A stretch of 64,000 nucleotides of DNA from Homarus americanus (lineage: Eukaryota > Arthropoda > Malacostraca > Decapoda > Nephropidae): contig NW_024748870.1 in NCBI RefSeq assembly GCF_018991925.1, positions 4,169,436-4,233,435 on the forward strand. The letters run 5' to 3'. Made by a program: the position numbers and the translations under genes. Position 1 is the first letter of the stretch. Every line of letters starts with the position of its first letter. Shown piece after piece: positions 50,701 to 56,715 of this stretch. The notes under the pieces were generated by a model that was not told the origin of the DNA, searched no databases, and worked only from the letters and a program-made list of their open reading frames with translations.

Positions 50701-53653
50701 TACCTGACTGTCTATATACATGCTGAACTGTATACCTGACTGTCTATATACATGCTGAACTGTATACCTGACTGTCTATATACATGCTGAACTGTATACC
50801 TGACTGTCTATATACATACTGAACTGTATACCTGACTGTCTATATACATGCTGAACTGTATACCTGACTGACTATATACATGCTGAACTGTATACCTGAA
50901 CAGTCTATATACATGCTGAACTGTATACCTGACTGTCTATATACATGCTGAACTGTATACCTGAACAGTCTATATACATGCTGAACTGTATACCTGAACA
51001 GTCTATATACATGTTGAACTGTATACCTGAACAGTCTATATACATGCTGAACTGTATACCTGAACAGTCTATATACATGCTGAACTGTATACCTGAACAG
51101 TCTATATACATGTTGAACTGTATACCTGACTGTCTATATACATGCTGAACTGTATACCTGACTGTCTATATACATGCTGAACTGTATACCTGAACAGTCT
51201 ATATACATGCTGAACTGTATACCTGAACAGTCTATATACATGTTGAACTGTATACCTGACTGTCTATATACATGCAAAACCAACTGTAAACTTGTATGAC
51301 AATTTAACAGAATAAACATTACTATTACAATCATCATTATTATTAGCCCTTCACTGTATGCAGCCTTCACACTACACAACTGTATCTGTTGAGAGATTTG
51401 TTTTCCATAGCAGTAAATAATATATACATACACATCAATTTATACTAACAAAAACCCTAAAATCCAAAGAAACTCATTATTGAAGTATCATGGACACCAA
51501 TAACATCAGTCCTGTTGCCCCACATTAAAATACTTACGATGTGTATCTGCTCCTGTACATGCCTTTCATCTTGTCGTTGAGTTCCCCATCAAAGGCCACA
51601 CTTAATTTGGCCGATCCGATGGGCAGAGTTTCCTCGAAGGTTAGCGTGACCATCTCATTTGTGGTAGAAATCTCCGTGGAGGCTGGAACGAGATCCTCAC
51701 CAGACGACAATTTAACCTTGATGTCTCTTAAGGTCAGGTCCAAGGTATTGAACTTGATCTGTTTAGTTGCCTCCTTAACCTGGAAGTACAGGGAGAGGTT
51801 AATTTACTGAAGGAGACCCGTAAGACATTTCTAATTTGAGCAAGAGGTCATGAAAGGTCAGTAAAATATTTAAGAAAGTAAAATGTTAATAAAAATATAT
51901 ATATATACACATAACATCGACCAGAAATATTTACACAAATTATCCATCTTGTAAAACAAATACCTTGAAGAGTTATGTACTGAACTATAAATATAAAAAT
52001 AATGACACGTATATAAAAAATAAGTATTGTACTGTACTAACGAACAAGCATAAGACTGCGTACCTCAATATCAACTTCTTGAGAGCCATGAAACACACAT
52101 TTTACAAGGTTTGGCTGGAGGGTTATTTTGTAGTGGGTGGGTTTCACATTCTCTGGAAGGCGTTCGAATGGTTTTGGTTCAGGCATGGTGGTGGGCAGCA
52201 GTAATCTGAAGAAAAAAAACACAATTGTTACATTATATTTGGTTCACCGGAAGATTAGCCACAACACATATCAACCATGAGACTAACCTAACCTAATACA
52301 GTACAAACCTAACCTAATACAGTACTAACCTAACCTAATACAGTACAAACCTAACCTAATACAGTACAAACCTAACCTAATACAGTACTAACCTAACCTA
52401 ATACAGTACTAACCTAACCTAATACAGTACTAACCTAACCTAATACAGTACTAACCTAACCTAATACAGTACTAACTATACCTAATACAGTACTAACTAT
52501 ACCTAATACAATACTAACCTAACCTAATACAGTACTAACCTAACCTAATACAGTACTAACCTTACCTAATACAGTACTAACCTAACCTAATACAGTACTA
52601 ACCTAACCTAATACAATACTAACCTAACCTAATACAGTACTAACCTAACCTAATACAATACTAACCTAACCTAATACAATACTAACCTAACCTAATACAA
52701 TACTAACCTAACCTAATACAGTACTAACCTAACCTAATACAGTACTAACCTAACCTAATACAGTACTAACCTAACCTAACCTAAGAGATAGTGTTTGAGA
52801 GTTTAATCATCGAGTGACTTAGGTTAGGTTAGGTTAGGTACCATTAACAGTTTATACAACATTAAGACTTCAATAACAATATACATATGGTGTCTATTAA
52901 ATACGTTCAGAAATACAGACTTGTTGTATATCACAGTAATACAGGAAATACATAACCCCGTAGACTGTAGTTAAGGTCATCAATCAGTGCAGTAACTACT
53001 AAACATAACCCCGTAGACTGTAGTTAAGGTCATCAATCAGTGCAGTAACTACTAAACGTAACCCCGTAGACTGTAGTTAAGGTCATCAATCAGTGCAGTA
53101 AATACTAAACATAACCCCGTAGACTGTAGTTAAGGTCATCAATCAGTGCAGTAACTACTAAACGTAACCCCGTAGACTGTAGTTAAGGTCATCAATCAGT
53201 GCAGTAACTACTAAACTTAACCCCGTAGACTGTAGTTAAGGTCATCAATCAGTGCAGTAACTACTAAACTTAACCCCGTAGACTGTAGTTAAGGTCATCA
53301 ATCAGTGCAGTAACTACTAAACTTAACCCCGTAGACTGTAGTTAAGGTCATCAATCAGTGCAGTAACTACTAAACTTAACCCCGTAGACTGTAGTTAAGG
53401 TCATCAATCAGTGCAGTAACTACTAAACTTAACCCCGTAGACTGTAGTTAAGGTCATCAATCAGTGCAGTAACTACTAAACTTAACCCCGTAGACTGTAG
53501 TTAAGGTCATCAATCAGTGCAGTAACTACTAAACGTAACCCCGTAGACTGTAGTTAAGGTCATCAATCAGTGCAGTAACTACTAAACTTAACTACATCAA
53601 CACAAAAAGATGTATAGAACTTACGCCAGCAACAGTGACAAGCTAAACGTCAT
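22718..53653 (-). CDS. NPEPPS: Puromycin-sensitive aminopeptidase (M1 zinc aminopeptidase), spliced gene
   Basis: This gene encodes an M1-family metallo-aminopeptidase that removes N-terminal residues from peptides; family members are mainly cytosolic. I placed 16 constitutive coding exons on the minus strand: 53625-53653, 52064-52205, 51538-51779, 41025-41175 (alternative copy 43276-43426), 40099-40245, 39333-39483, 38822-38970, 38399-38668, 38030-38261, 37409-37574, 36890-36995, 29840-30059, 24756-24955, 24331-24438, 23988-24110 and 22718-22933. All introns start with GT and end with AG, and the phases agree throughout. The product is 883 residues from the upstream ATG, or 867 from the internal [10 protein letters not shown] start, close to the vertebrate enzyme. 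Visible landmarks are GAMEN at 288-292, HELAH at 324-328, the third zinc ligand Glu347 in the NEG motif (18 residues after the second His), and the transition-state Tyr410 in ISYSKGAS. The order of blocks follows the vertebrate protein to the C-terminal ERAP1-like helical domain. The product is well supported; exon 1 is the least certain exon. Confidence 0.95.
23105..23390 (-). mobile_element. Internally deleted mariner-like transposon in the last PSA intron
   Basis: The minus strand keeps a transposase N-terminal helix-turn-helix piece ([20 protein letters not shown] near 23.28-23.31 kb). About 100 nt later it has a C-terminal-tail-like piece ([18 protein letters not shown] in one frame; [18 protein letters not shown] in another, near 23.12-23.17 kb). 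The catalytic core is absent, so this is a deletion derivative. Confidence 0.5.
23988..24110 (-). CDS. NPEPPS: PSA exon 15
   Basis: The exon encodes [20 protein letters not shown], then [20 protein letters not shown] and E. It matches vertebrate VRPQDTVSVIGG and AWKFIKDNWEELYNRYQ. It is 123 nt, phase 0, with donor GAG|GTCAGT. Confidence 0.94.
24172..24246. repeat. (CA/CG)n microsatellite
   Basis: An alternating purine-pyrimidine CACACA/CACGCG tract in the PSA intron between exons 15 and 14. It could adopt Z-DNA. Confidence 0.9.
24331..24438 (-). CDS. NPEPPS: PSA exon 14
   Basis: The exon encodes [20 protein letters not shown], then [16 protein letters not shown], matching the M1 helical repeat (QADMQEEKNRIERVLGAT). 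It is 108 nt, phase 0 at both ends, with acceptor TCTCTGCAG and donor TCG|GTGAGT. Confidence 0.95.
24756..24955 (-). CDS. NPEPPS: PSA exon 13
   Basis: The exon encodes [20 protein letters not shown], then AKKRLAAHV and [20 protein letters not shown], ending YDQMIK. It corresponds to HLDALLRGLVLGKLG in vertebrate PSA. It is 200 nt, phase 1 in and phase 0 out. The donor is AAG|GTTAGC, slightly off consensus. Confidence 0.94.
25420..25870. repeat. 45-bp minisatellite in PSA intron 12
   Basis: Units contain AACACCATCTGTGAGGGAAT and TACTACACCACGTGATGCCC. About ten copies of variable length are present. Open frames 25421-25627 and 25754-25954 are translations of the repeat. Confidence 0.9.
26040..26705. 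repeat. CT-rich minisatellite (ACACACTAATCTCCCTTC)
   Basis: Irregular units of CACACACACTAATCTCCCTT and ACACTAAATCTCCCTCCCC form a strand-asymmetric pyrimidine-rich tract of about 0.65 kb in the PSA intron. Confidence 0.9.
26923..26981. repeat. (TG)n microsatellite
   Basis: About 29 uninterrupted TG dinucleotides. They lie in a PSA intron. Confidence 0.97.
27700..28012. repeat. (TTA)n and (TAG)n microsatellites
   Basis: A (TTA)n tract lies at 27703-27802 and a (TAG)n tract at 27927-28011, separated by about 120 bp of unique sequence. The retroelement fragment begins directly after the TAG tract. Confidence 0.95.
28013..29515 (+). mobile_element. Retrotransposon 3' fragment (RT thumb plus endonuclease-like C-terminus)
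   Basis: A degraded plus-strand frame carries [20 protein letters not shown] near 28450, a CHC-type stretch with [19 protein letters not shown] near 28915, then (after a frame change near 29.05 kb) [29 protein letters not shown] and [20 protein letters not shown] near 29.25 kb, and [19 protein letters not shown]. This string of motifs is familiar from a widespread metazoan retroelement family, where it follows the reverse transcriptase. I believe the C-terminal part is a nuclease-like domain, but clade assignment is uncertain. The 5' part is missing. Trinucleotide repeats border both ends. Confidence 0.7.
29611..29720. repeat. (GTA)n/(ATA)n microsatellite
   Basis: GTAGTAGTA grades into AATAATAAT. 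It directly follows the retroelement fragment and matches the TAG and TTA tracts on its other side in base composition. Confidence 0.95.
29840..30059 (-). CDS. NPEPPS: PSA exon 12 (tandem acceptors)
   Basis: The exon encodes [20 protein letters not shown], then [20 protein letters not shown] and [10 protein letters not shown], ending [10 protein letters not shown]. It matches the helical domain. Two in-frame acceptors lie 6 nt apart. Starting at 30059 adds Val-Gln and fits the vertebrate length; starting at 30053 omits them. The 2.3-kb minisatellite abuts the acceptor. The donor is GAGA|GTGAGT. Confidence 0.93.
30060..32400. repeat. 2.3-kb minisatellite next to the PSA exon 12 acceptor
   Basis: Degenerate repeats of CACCTGTACCACAAGGGAGA and CACACCTGTTAGTTCTACCA are interrupted near 31.4-31.55 kb by a short unrelated insert containing (TTA)n. 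On the gene strand, units contain GTGGTACAG|GTGTG and AACTAACAG|GTGTG, which look like 3' splice sites. The many open frames across it are artefacts. Confidence 0.93.
32400..33527. other. Unassigned intron block with coding-like composition
   Basis: From 32.4 to 33.06 kb I see nothing. The block 33063-33530 is GC-richer than its surroundings and open in several frames on both strands (plus 33063-33488 and 33313-33570, minus 33112-33534). I recognise no family. It may be a fragment of a mobile element or an exon-like relic. It ends exactly where the 17-bp minisatellite starts. Confidence 0.3.
33528..33867. repeat. 17-bp minisatellite, proximal block
   Basis: Tandem copies of CATAATGGACCCCATGT with GGGCCCC variants. 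The array is interrupted at 33868 by the probable solo LTR and resumes after 34894. Confidence 0.92.
33868..34890. mobile_element. Probable solo LTR inserted in the 17-bp minisatellite
   Basis: The 1023-bp insert starts TGTAATGAGACA and ends GGTCTGACA, so it has TG...CA termini. It is flanked on both sides by ACCC (33864-33867 and 34891-34894), a plausible 4-bp target duplication. Near its left part are TATAAAAG (around 33937) and a CTTTATTAATTATG polyadenylation-like stretch, as in an LTR promoter. The right half contains three imperfect repeats around CTAATGTNGGGTCAGGTCTG (34.54, 34.66 and 34.84 kb). No internal coding region or second LTR is visible. Confidence 0.6.
34895..36290. repeat. 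17-bp minisatellite, distal block
   Basis: This continues the CATAATGGACCCCATGT array. Composition changes gradually to CATAATGGGCCCGTAGT after about 35.9 kb, so it holds at least two sub-families. Open frames such as 35471-35784 are repeat artefacts. Confidence 0.92.
36300..36890. other. PSA intron 11 sequence flanking exon 11
   Basis: This is non-repetitive intron sequence with no recognised gene. A minus-strand open frame at 36316-36519 has no recognisable features. A short (TC)n run lies near 36810. Confidence 0.5.
36890..36995 (-). CDS. NPEPPS: PSA exon 11
   Basis: The exon encodes [20 protein letters not shown], then [16 protein letters not shown], matching LPPVDRLGLQNDLFSL of vertebrate PSA. 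It is 106 nt, with acceptor CTCCTGCAG and donor ATG|GTAAGT. The following intron is 6.8 kb and almost entirely repeat. Confidence 0.95.
37409..37574 (-). CDS. NPEPPS: PSA exon 10
   Basis: The acceptor is CCATTACAG and the donor is TATAG|GTAAGC. The exon encodes [20 protein letters not shown], then [20 protein letters not shown] and YY, matching the beta-domain NxGxxGFYR-like block. It is 166 nt, phase 1 in and phase 2 out. Confidence 0.93.
38030..38261 (-). CDS. NPEPPS: PSA exon 9
   Basis: The exon encodes [20 protein letters not shown], then [20 protein letters not shown] and [13 protein letters not shown]. It matches the end of the catalytic domain and the start of the beta domain. It is 232 nt, phase 0 in and phase 1 out, with donor G|GTGAGG. 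Confidence 0.95.
38399..38668 (-). CDS. NPEPPS: PSA exon 8: third zinc ligand and catalytic tyrosine
   Basis: The exon encodes [20 protein letters not shown], then [15 protein letters not shown], and later [20 protein letters not shown]. The Glu in NEG is the third zinc ligand, 18 residues after the second His of HELAH. The Tyr in ISYSKGAS is the transition-state-stabilising tyrosine. It is 270 nt, phase 0 at both ends. Confidence 0.97.
38822..38970 (-). CDS. NPEPPS: PSA exon 7: GAMEN and HELAH catalytic motifs
   Basis: The exon encodes [20 protein letters not shown] and, after a short linker, [22 protein letters not shown] binds the free N-terminus of the substrate. HELAH supplies two zinc-binding histidines and the general-base glutamate (Glu325 in the 883-residue numbering). 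It is 149 nt, with acceptor ATGCTGCAG and donor ATG|GTGAGT. Confidence 0.97.
39333..39483 (-). CDS. NPEPPS: PSA exon 6: lead-in to GAMEN
   Basis: The exon encodes [20 protein letters not shown], then [20 protein letters not shown] and LIAIADFSV plus the first base of the GAMEN glycine. This is the strand and loop just before the exopeptidase motif. It is 151 nt, phase 0 in and phase 1 out, with donor G|GTAAGTG. Confidence 0.95.
39485..41024. other. PSA introns 4-5
   Basis: Apart from exon 5 this is ordinary AT-rich intron. It holds a purine-rich stretch (39.55-39.93 kb) and a (TATG)n/(TG)n run at 40560-40610. I see no other gene. Confidence 0.6.
40099..40245 (-). CDS. NPEPPS: PSA exon 5
   Basis: The exon encodes [20 protein letters not shown], then [20 protein letters not shown], ending SSDGIK. 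It matches the vertebrate segment that includes the STYLVAFVVGEYDFVE block. It is 147 nt, phase 0 at both ends, with acceptor TCTACAG and donor AAG|GTAAGT. Confidence 0.95.
41025..41175 (-). CDS. NPEPPS: PSA exon 4 (canonical copy, M1 QFE/FPCWDEP motif)
   Basis: The exon encodes [20 protein letters not shown], then [18 protein letters not shown], ending PLSNM. These are the most conserved N-domain motifs of M1 aminopeptidases. In relatives such as ERAP1 the Gln and Glu of Q-F-E line the S1 site and help bind the substrate amine (here Q150 and E152). The acceptor is TTCACACAG and the donor is ATG|GTAGGG. It is 151 nt, phase 2 in and phase 0 out. The 16-mer AGTAAGTTCCACTCAT lies 10-26 nt upstream of the exon in the intron. 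Confidence 0.95.
41186..41201 (-). promoter_or_regulatory. Selector-like element C at the canonical exon 4 acceptor
   Basis: In the pre-mRNA this reads AGTAAGTTCCACTCAT and sits 10-26 nt upstream of canonical exon 4. Its first part repeats the alternative exon's 5' splice-site sequence. Pairing with element B (16 bp, then UCACA with UGUGA after a small internal loop) would bury the 3' splice-site region. Confidence 0.5.
41363..42477 (+). mobile_element. hAT-superfamily element, decayed, with terminal inverted repeats
   Basis: The ends form inverted repeats (TAGGGATGTACCGAT and its near complement ATCGGTACATCGCTA), with an imperfect 8-bp flanking duplication (ATTAGTAC/GTCAGTAC). Inside, plus-strand fragments resemble the C-terminal dimerisation region of ZBED-like hAT transposases: an SSVESEGLF block and, after a frame change, the terminal NLRLFNYEY. 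The intact N-terminal part and catalytic motifs are missing. It lies between elements B and C of the PSA alternative-exon intron and so lengthens that loop by about 1.1 kb. Confidence 0.7.
42649..42664 (-). promoter_or_regulatory. Intronic docking-like element B (antisense to A and C)
   Basis: In the pre-mRNA this reads ATGAGTGGAACTTACT. It is the perfect reverse complement of the 16-mer at 41186-41201 and, over 13 nt, of the donor of alternative exon 4 (43263-43275). It lies in the intron between the two exon 4 copies. It can pair with only one partner at a time. The functional role is inferred from position and complementarity. Confidence 0.55.
43263..43275 (-). promoter_or_regulatory. Element A: 5' splice site of alternative exon 4
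   Basis: The donor reads GTAAGTTCCACTC directly after ATG. All 13 nt are complementary to element B, so pairing would hide this 5' splice site from U1. Confidence 0.5.
43276..43426 (-). CDS. NPEPPS: PSA alternative exon 4 (duplicate copy, probably mutually exclusive)
   Basis: This is a second copy of exon 4, 2.1 kb upstream of the canonical one in the transcript direction. It has an acceptor (CTAACAG), a donor ATG|GTAAGT, 151 nt and an open frame in the required phase. It encodes [14 protein letters not shown] through CFPCWDDC and ends LNNM. By hand count 25 of 50 residues and about 90 of 150 bases match the canonical copy, with no insertions or deletions. Twelve of the 25 shared residues carry synonymous codon changes, which suggests past constraint at those sites. 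It loses the Glu of the Q-x-E motif (now Gly) and changes DEPA to DDCD, but keeps FPCWD. The polypyrimidine tract is weak. It could be a functional mutually exclusive exon or a slowly decaying duplicate. Confidence 0.72.
43490..45560 (+). mobile_element. Tc1/mariner-like transposon remnant
   Basis: The plus strand carries a broken transposase. Fragments are a helix-turn-helix part ([20 protein letters not shown] near 44195, then TTAW), [20 protein letters not shown] near 44370, [10 protein letters not shown] near 45235 with a catalytic-type Asp, and [20 protein letters not shown] near 45305 with the catalytic-type Glu. Several stops and frame changes are present and a MITE is inserted at 44627. 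The left border is guessed from the CCTCGAGTTACAG motif near 43500. No matching right end was found. Confidence 0.65.
44627..44777. mobile_element. 151-bp MITE nested in the Tc1-like remnant
   Basis: The terminal inverted repeats are CTCACTCCAAAAATTATC on the left and CTCTCGCTCCAAAAAGTATC as the reverse complement of the right end. TA flanks both ends (44625-44626 and 44778-44779), as expected for a Tc1/mariner-type target site duplication. It has no coding capacity. Confidence 0.65.
46758..48370 (+). pseudogene. Tigger transposase pseudogene (CENP-B/jerky-like)
   Basis: Two long open segments (46758-47354 and 47345-48370) are parts of one transposase split by a small deletion-type frame change. 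The first carries the HTH and CENP-B-like DNA-binding region and the first catalytic Asp ([10 protein letters not shown]). The second carries YNAPGH (substituted second Asp) and IQPMDQE (third acidic site), followed by an acidic linker. The last about 60 residues ([16 protein letters not shown] to the FFARN tail) are in another frame. The unusually clean frame suggests recent insertion. Confidence 0.85.
48455..48605. repeat. CCTAA-rich repeats inside the Tigger 3' part
   Basis: Three imperfect copies of a unit with CTAACCTAACGTAAGTGTTA followed by a short T-rich stretch lie between the transposase end and the right inverted repeat. The segment resembles arthropod telomere repeats but is interspersed with other sequence. 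Confidence 0.6.
49408..49611. mobile_element. Fold-back MITE with internal TTAGG-type repeats
   Basis: The element is 204 bp with terminal inverted repeats of about 50 bp, starting GGATTACCTGAAGAATCATC and including CCCAGCTTATTTCACC, then ATTAAACCA(T/C)CC. The centre is degenerate GGTTAGGTTAGG sequence. The same terminal motif (AGCTTATTTCACC or GGTGAAATAAGCT) borders several other CCTAA/TTAGG tracts in this window, near 1976, 6700 and 37.72 kb. Confidence 0.7.
49878..50045. repeat. Short tandem repeat of about 32 bp
   Basis: About five decaying copies of CCCAGATTTTAAGATACATG followed by CCCTTTAAAAA lie in the PSA intron upstream of alternative exon 4. They have no coding role. Confidence 0.7.
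50488..51275. repeat. 32/33-bp satellite, about 24 copies
   Basis: The unit CTATATACATGCTGAACTGT continues with ATACCTGACTGT, or ATACCTGAACAGT in the 33-bp variant. The two unit types alternate irregularly. The open frames across it ([10 protein letters not shown] repeats) are artefacts of the repeat. It lies in the intron downstream of PSA exon 3. Confidence 0.92.
51538..51779 (-). CDS. NPEPPS: PSA exon 3: N-terminal beta-sandwich domain
   Basis: The acceptor is TTCCAG|GTT and the donor is C|GTAAGTA. The exon encodes [20 protein letters not shown] through [17 protein letters not shown], matching the first M1 domain of PSA (vertebrate [16 protein letters not shown]). It is 242 nt long and ends in phase 2 with TC, so the next exon must supply one base. 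Both exon 4 copies do so. Confidence 0.95.
52064..52205 (-). CDS. NPEPPS: PSA exon 2: conserved N-terminus ([16 protein letters not shown])
   Basis: The acceptor is a run of T/C ending in TTCAG at 52206, and the donor is GAG|GTACGC. The exon contains the ATG at 52184-52186 in the context CCCACCACCATGCC, which is a near-ideal initiation context. It starts the part alignable to vertebrate PSA (MPE-x-RPFERLP). If exon 1 is untranslated or skipped, this ATG is the start. It ends in phase 0. Confidence 0.92.
52266..52790. repeat. 21-bp CCTAACCTAA satellite in PSA intron 1
   Basis: About 25 copies of AACCTAACCTAATACAGTACT. Each unit holds two telomere-like CCTAA pentamers and a TACAGTACTAA spacer. 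Variants carry ACTATACC or ACAATACT. It adjoins a GGTTAGG run at 52825-52840 in the opposite orientation. Confidence 0.92.
52950..53590. repeat. 53-bp satellite in PSA intron 1, about 12 near-identical copies
   Basis: The unit contains TAACCCCGTAGACTGTAGTT and AAGGTCATCAATCAGTGCAG and ends ACTACTAAAC. The period is exactly 53 nt (starts at 52953, 53006, 53059 and so on). Copies differ mainly at one position after AAAC (A, G or T), so the array is young or homogenised. Confidence 0.93.
53625..53653 (-). CDS. NPEPPS: PSA exon 1: candidate upstream start with hydrophobic leader
   Basis: The ATG (rc of 53651-53653) opens a 29-nt coding segment that ends in GC before a strong GTAAGT donor. Joined to exon 2 it stays in frame and encodes [16 protein letters not shown] followed by the MPEP start. 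TAA and TAG codons lie in frame a few codons upstream, so this is the first possible ATG in that frame. Position -3 of the ATG is A. The leader is uncharged and leucine-rich, more like a secretory signal or anchor than a mitochondrial presequence. No homologue is recognised for these 29 nt, so the assignment rests on the splice signal and frame only. Confidence 0.5.
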
Positions 53654-55480
53654 GTTCGTCTCCTAACTCTTTTAACTCACTTGGGACGCTAAATATACCA
53701 TAAATAAGCTTCATGTAGTTAGCTGATGATCCATTACCTGTATCTGCGGCAGAATAACGGGTTAAATGTAACTTAAATTGACCATTATTGACTTACATCC
53801 AACACAGTCAACCGGCAACACTTCTTACTAGACAGCAGGAGAGAGTACCTTACTGACGCTCCTTATTTACGTATGACTCTGGTATATTTGACCAATTCTA
53901 TCAAAGATCCTCTGTATCTTAGTTTTGATTGGCGGAGAGTATGCCACTGCGACTCATTCATATGTTCTCTATGATCTGTTGTAATATGAAACTCGAGATG
54001 CGTCAGATCACTTTTTTAACTATTAAATATTGCCGAATTTATCTTCTCAGACATAAAGACAAAAATTATTAAATGTTTTATATGTATTGATTATTTCTGT
54101 CATGAATTAGAAGTAAATATTAATGAAGAATGTCCAGTCATGGCGATTTCTGCCGAGCTAAAATGACAGAATAATTTTGAAATTTTTGGGATGATGAAGT
54201 GAAATTAATATGACGTCTTCTTGATAGAATAATGAAAAGGTATCTTCTAATATATGTACTATAAGATTATTTGGGAATTATTATAAACGATCATGACAAT
54301 TTTACAGAATATATTTTTCTACCTATTTCCCGCCATCTACGGTCCTTTCTGAATTATAAAATACATCGGAACAAAACATAATTGCGATTAATTTTATGCT
54401 AAATAATATCAAGGATATTTAACCACATAAAATATAAATTGTTATCTCGAAAATTAATTCAGTATTTACTTAAAATTACTTGTCACTGGACAATAGAGTT
54501 CAAAACGCTGTTACGTACAGTACGTCAATAGGTGTTAAATCACACTCAGGTCTTACCGTGTTGCGTCAGTGGCTAGGCTGGGGTCACCTTAAGCTGGCAT
54601 AACACGACCAGTCATGTCTGTTACAAAAACACGACGCTACAAAAAGACCAACTGCCATGTCTACCACATTCATGGTCACCTGTACCCTCACTTGCTTTAC
54701 GTTCACCCGCCCTAGCTGAATCATAACCTGAATGTCTCATTAGACTTATGTCTTAACTTCACTGATAAGCCTCCCGCCTCAAGAAACTGTTAGATGCCTT
54801 CAGGTGCCAAATGTAGTGTCACATGGAGTCGAGTAATTGGAATGAAAGAGAAACACGCCAGGATAATGAATACCATATCAGGAATCTAATACGATATTTT
54901 ATTAAGAAAAATCAAGAACTGTGTAACCCAAACCGAGGTTTACACATGGGTAACATATGTAGGTTATCCTAGTAATGGACAAAGTCTGAATGAAATTAAA
55001 ATGAGATTTGAGCAAGGATTTACTGGTGAATTTGGATCTCGAAAAAGATGAAAAGTTATGGTTCCTTTTGTTTGTGAAGGAATATACTGAAAAACAGTGT
55101 TTCTTCAGGACTACTGCAAGTGTTAGCAGGGAGAAGACACCAGACAAGGTTAGTTAGTTTACACCGACAATAATAAACGAAAACGTACTAAGTTTTACCA
55201 CAACAACGAAAGAAACCTTAAAAGTTTACAAAATCGGGAAAATGAGACACTGGAGTTGTATCTCTGGTGATGGTAGAGATATTGATCGATGAAAATGAGA
55301 GTAGGAGGGTCAGGGAAAGACAGACCCCGATGATTGAGTGAAATTAGGGGTTAACTAAACACATGTACAGAATCTGGGAGTGGTCGCCAACTGTCAGAGC
55401 TGATGGTGCTAACTTGAGCGATCGATTAACATGACAGAATATCCACATTCAAACAACAGGAAAGTCAATACATTGTTAAT
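53654..55480. other. Intergenic region between PSA start and crustin-like gene end
   Basis: This AT-rich sequence has no recognised coding region. The PSA promoter should lie just above 53653, but I see no convincing TATA box or initiator there. Confidence 0.5.
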
Positions 55481-55491
55481 TTTAATATTAA

Positions 55492-55497
55492 TTTATT
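55492..55497 (-). terminator. Polyadenylation signal AATAAA of the crustin-like gene
   Basis: This is the first canonical AATAAA after the stop codon, about 215 nt downstream on the minus strand. It gives a compact 3' UTR. Confidence 0.5.
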
Positions 55498-55709
55498 TCA
55501 TTAATCTGAATGATTTTAGAGATAATCATGACGTATAAATGTATCAACAAATATAAACTGAACAATATGAACATAAAAACAAATAACATGTATAAGGTCA
55601 ACAATATAAGGAAAGTGAATCAGGAATATCATTTGTTTCGTGGTCAGTAAACGGTTATGTCTTCGTTAATCCTCGGTCTTCCTCTAGCCAGTTCACTGTC
55701 CTTCGTGGT

Positions 55710-56442
55710 TTAGTATATGGCGTTCGTGCAGACCTTGTAGGAGACACAGGCATTAGGACAACACTTCTGGTGATCCTCGCATGGGTAGTCCTTCACACAT
55801 GCCTGTAATAACAAATGCTTTTAGTAAGGTAGCAAGATAAACAATAAAAATTACAAATATAAACAGTCATCAAAATATTGTTGCACGGAAACAGTTTGTA
55901 ATTTAGAGATTAGGTTGAGCATCAGACAGACAGATAGACACATACCCCTGTACTCGGGTACTGATCACAATATGGGTCGACTGGTGGGCAGCGACCGGGA
56001 TGTGCTGGGGAAAAAAACATCACTCAATCTTAGCCATAACCCCCGTCACCTTCCTCACCCAAGGTATAGGTCGTGTATTAAAGTGTAGTCAGTTAGGCGA
56101 TTCTGGGTTACTGCTGGTTAATAAAACTTTCTAGCGTCTGTTCCTATAAGACCAAAAGTAGACTCCAGTTAGCAACAAACCGATCTTTTATTGGACTCTG
56201 GATAAACTTTGGACATTAATTAAGTTACCGAAAGAACATAATTACTCATAAAAGCAAATAGAGTATCCGAAACTACAAGTGTACTTTTAAGTAAAGTATT
56301 AAGAGTGAATGTACTCACGATCACAGCAGACGTAATCAGGAGCGCCGGGGTACGGGTTTTCGTTGGGACAGAAGGCTGTACAAGAATCGGTTGGTGGGGG
56401 GACTCCTCCCAGCACCACCACCACACACGCGGCCACGACCAT
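55710..56442 (-). CDS. Crustin-like secreted WAP-domain protein, 91 aa, three coding exons
   Basis: Coding segments are 56319-56442 (exon begins 56454, acceptor GCCTTACAG), 55946-56004 (acceptor TTTTCCCCAG, donor GTATGTG) and 55710-55802 (acceptor TATTACAG, stop TAA at 55710-55712). Phases agree. The start MVVAACVVVVLGGVPPPTDS is a signal peptide with a hydrophobic core but no basic n-region residue. An N-terminal cysteine group follows (C21, C25, C39, C40), then a WAP four-disulfide core with eight cysteines (C47, C54, C63, C69, C75, C76, C80, C86; motif HQKCCPNACVSYKVC). Twelve cysteines in this spacing fit type I crustins (carcinin-like) of decapods, which are haemolymph immune proteins. 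The mature chain has more acidic than basic residues (about 9 to 4), unusual for a membrane-active peptide, so a protease-inhibitor or regulatory role is possible. Confidence 0.88.
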
Positions 56443-56639
56443 CACTGGAAGACTCTGTAAGGCGAACACACAGATATGAGGCGAGTTTAGTGAAACACAC
56501 ATCGAGGTATATTATGTTCCCACCCTGCAGCTAACGAACTGACTCGTAAGACAAATAAATAATGTGTAAGTGAACCATCAAACTATTTATATCACATTAT
56601 AAATACTATTTGAAAAGATAACTAACAAGAAATAAATAT

Positions 56640-56674
56640 TCACAATACTACATAGGAAAACAAATCAATAAACG

Positions 56675-56715
<41 letters not shown>

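Noticed and set aside
50905..51433. Open frames with repeated [11 protein letters not shown] units
   Set aside because: They are translations of the 32/33-bp satellite; frame continuity depends on the 33-bp variant and breaks at 32-bp units. No flanking gene structure.
52950..53590. CRISPR-like array of 53-bp repeats
   Set aside because: The units are contiguous without unique spacers, and the context is a eukaryotic intron.
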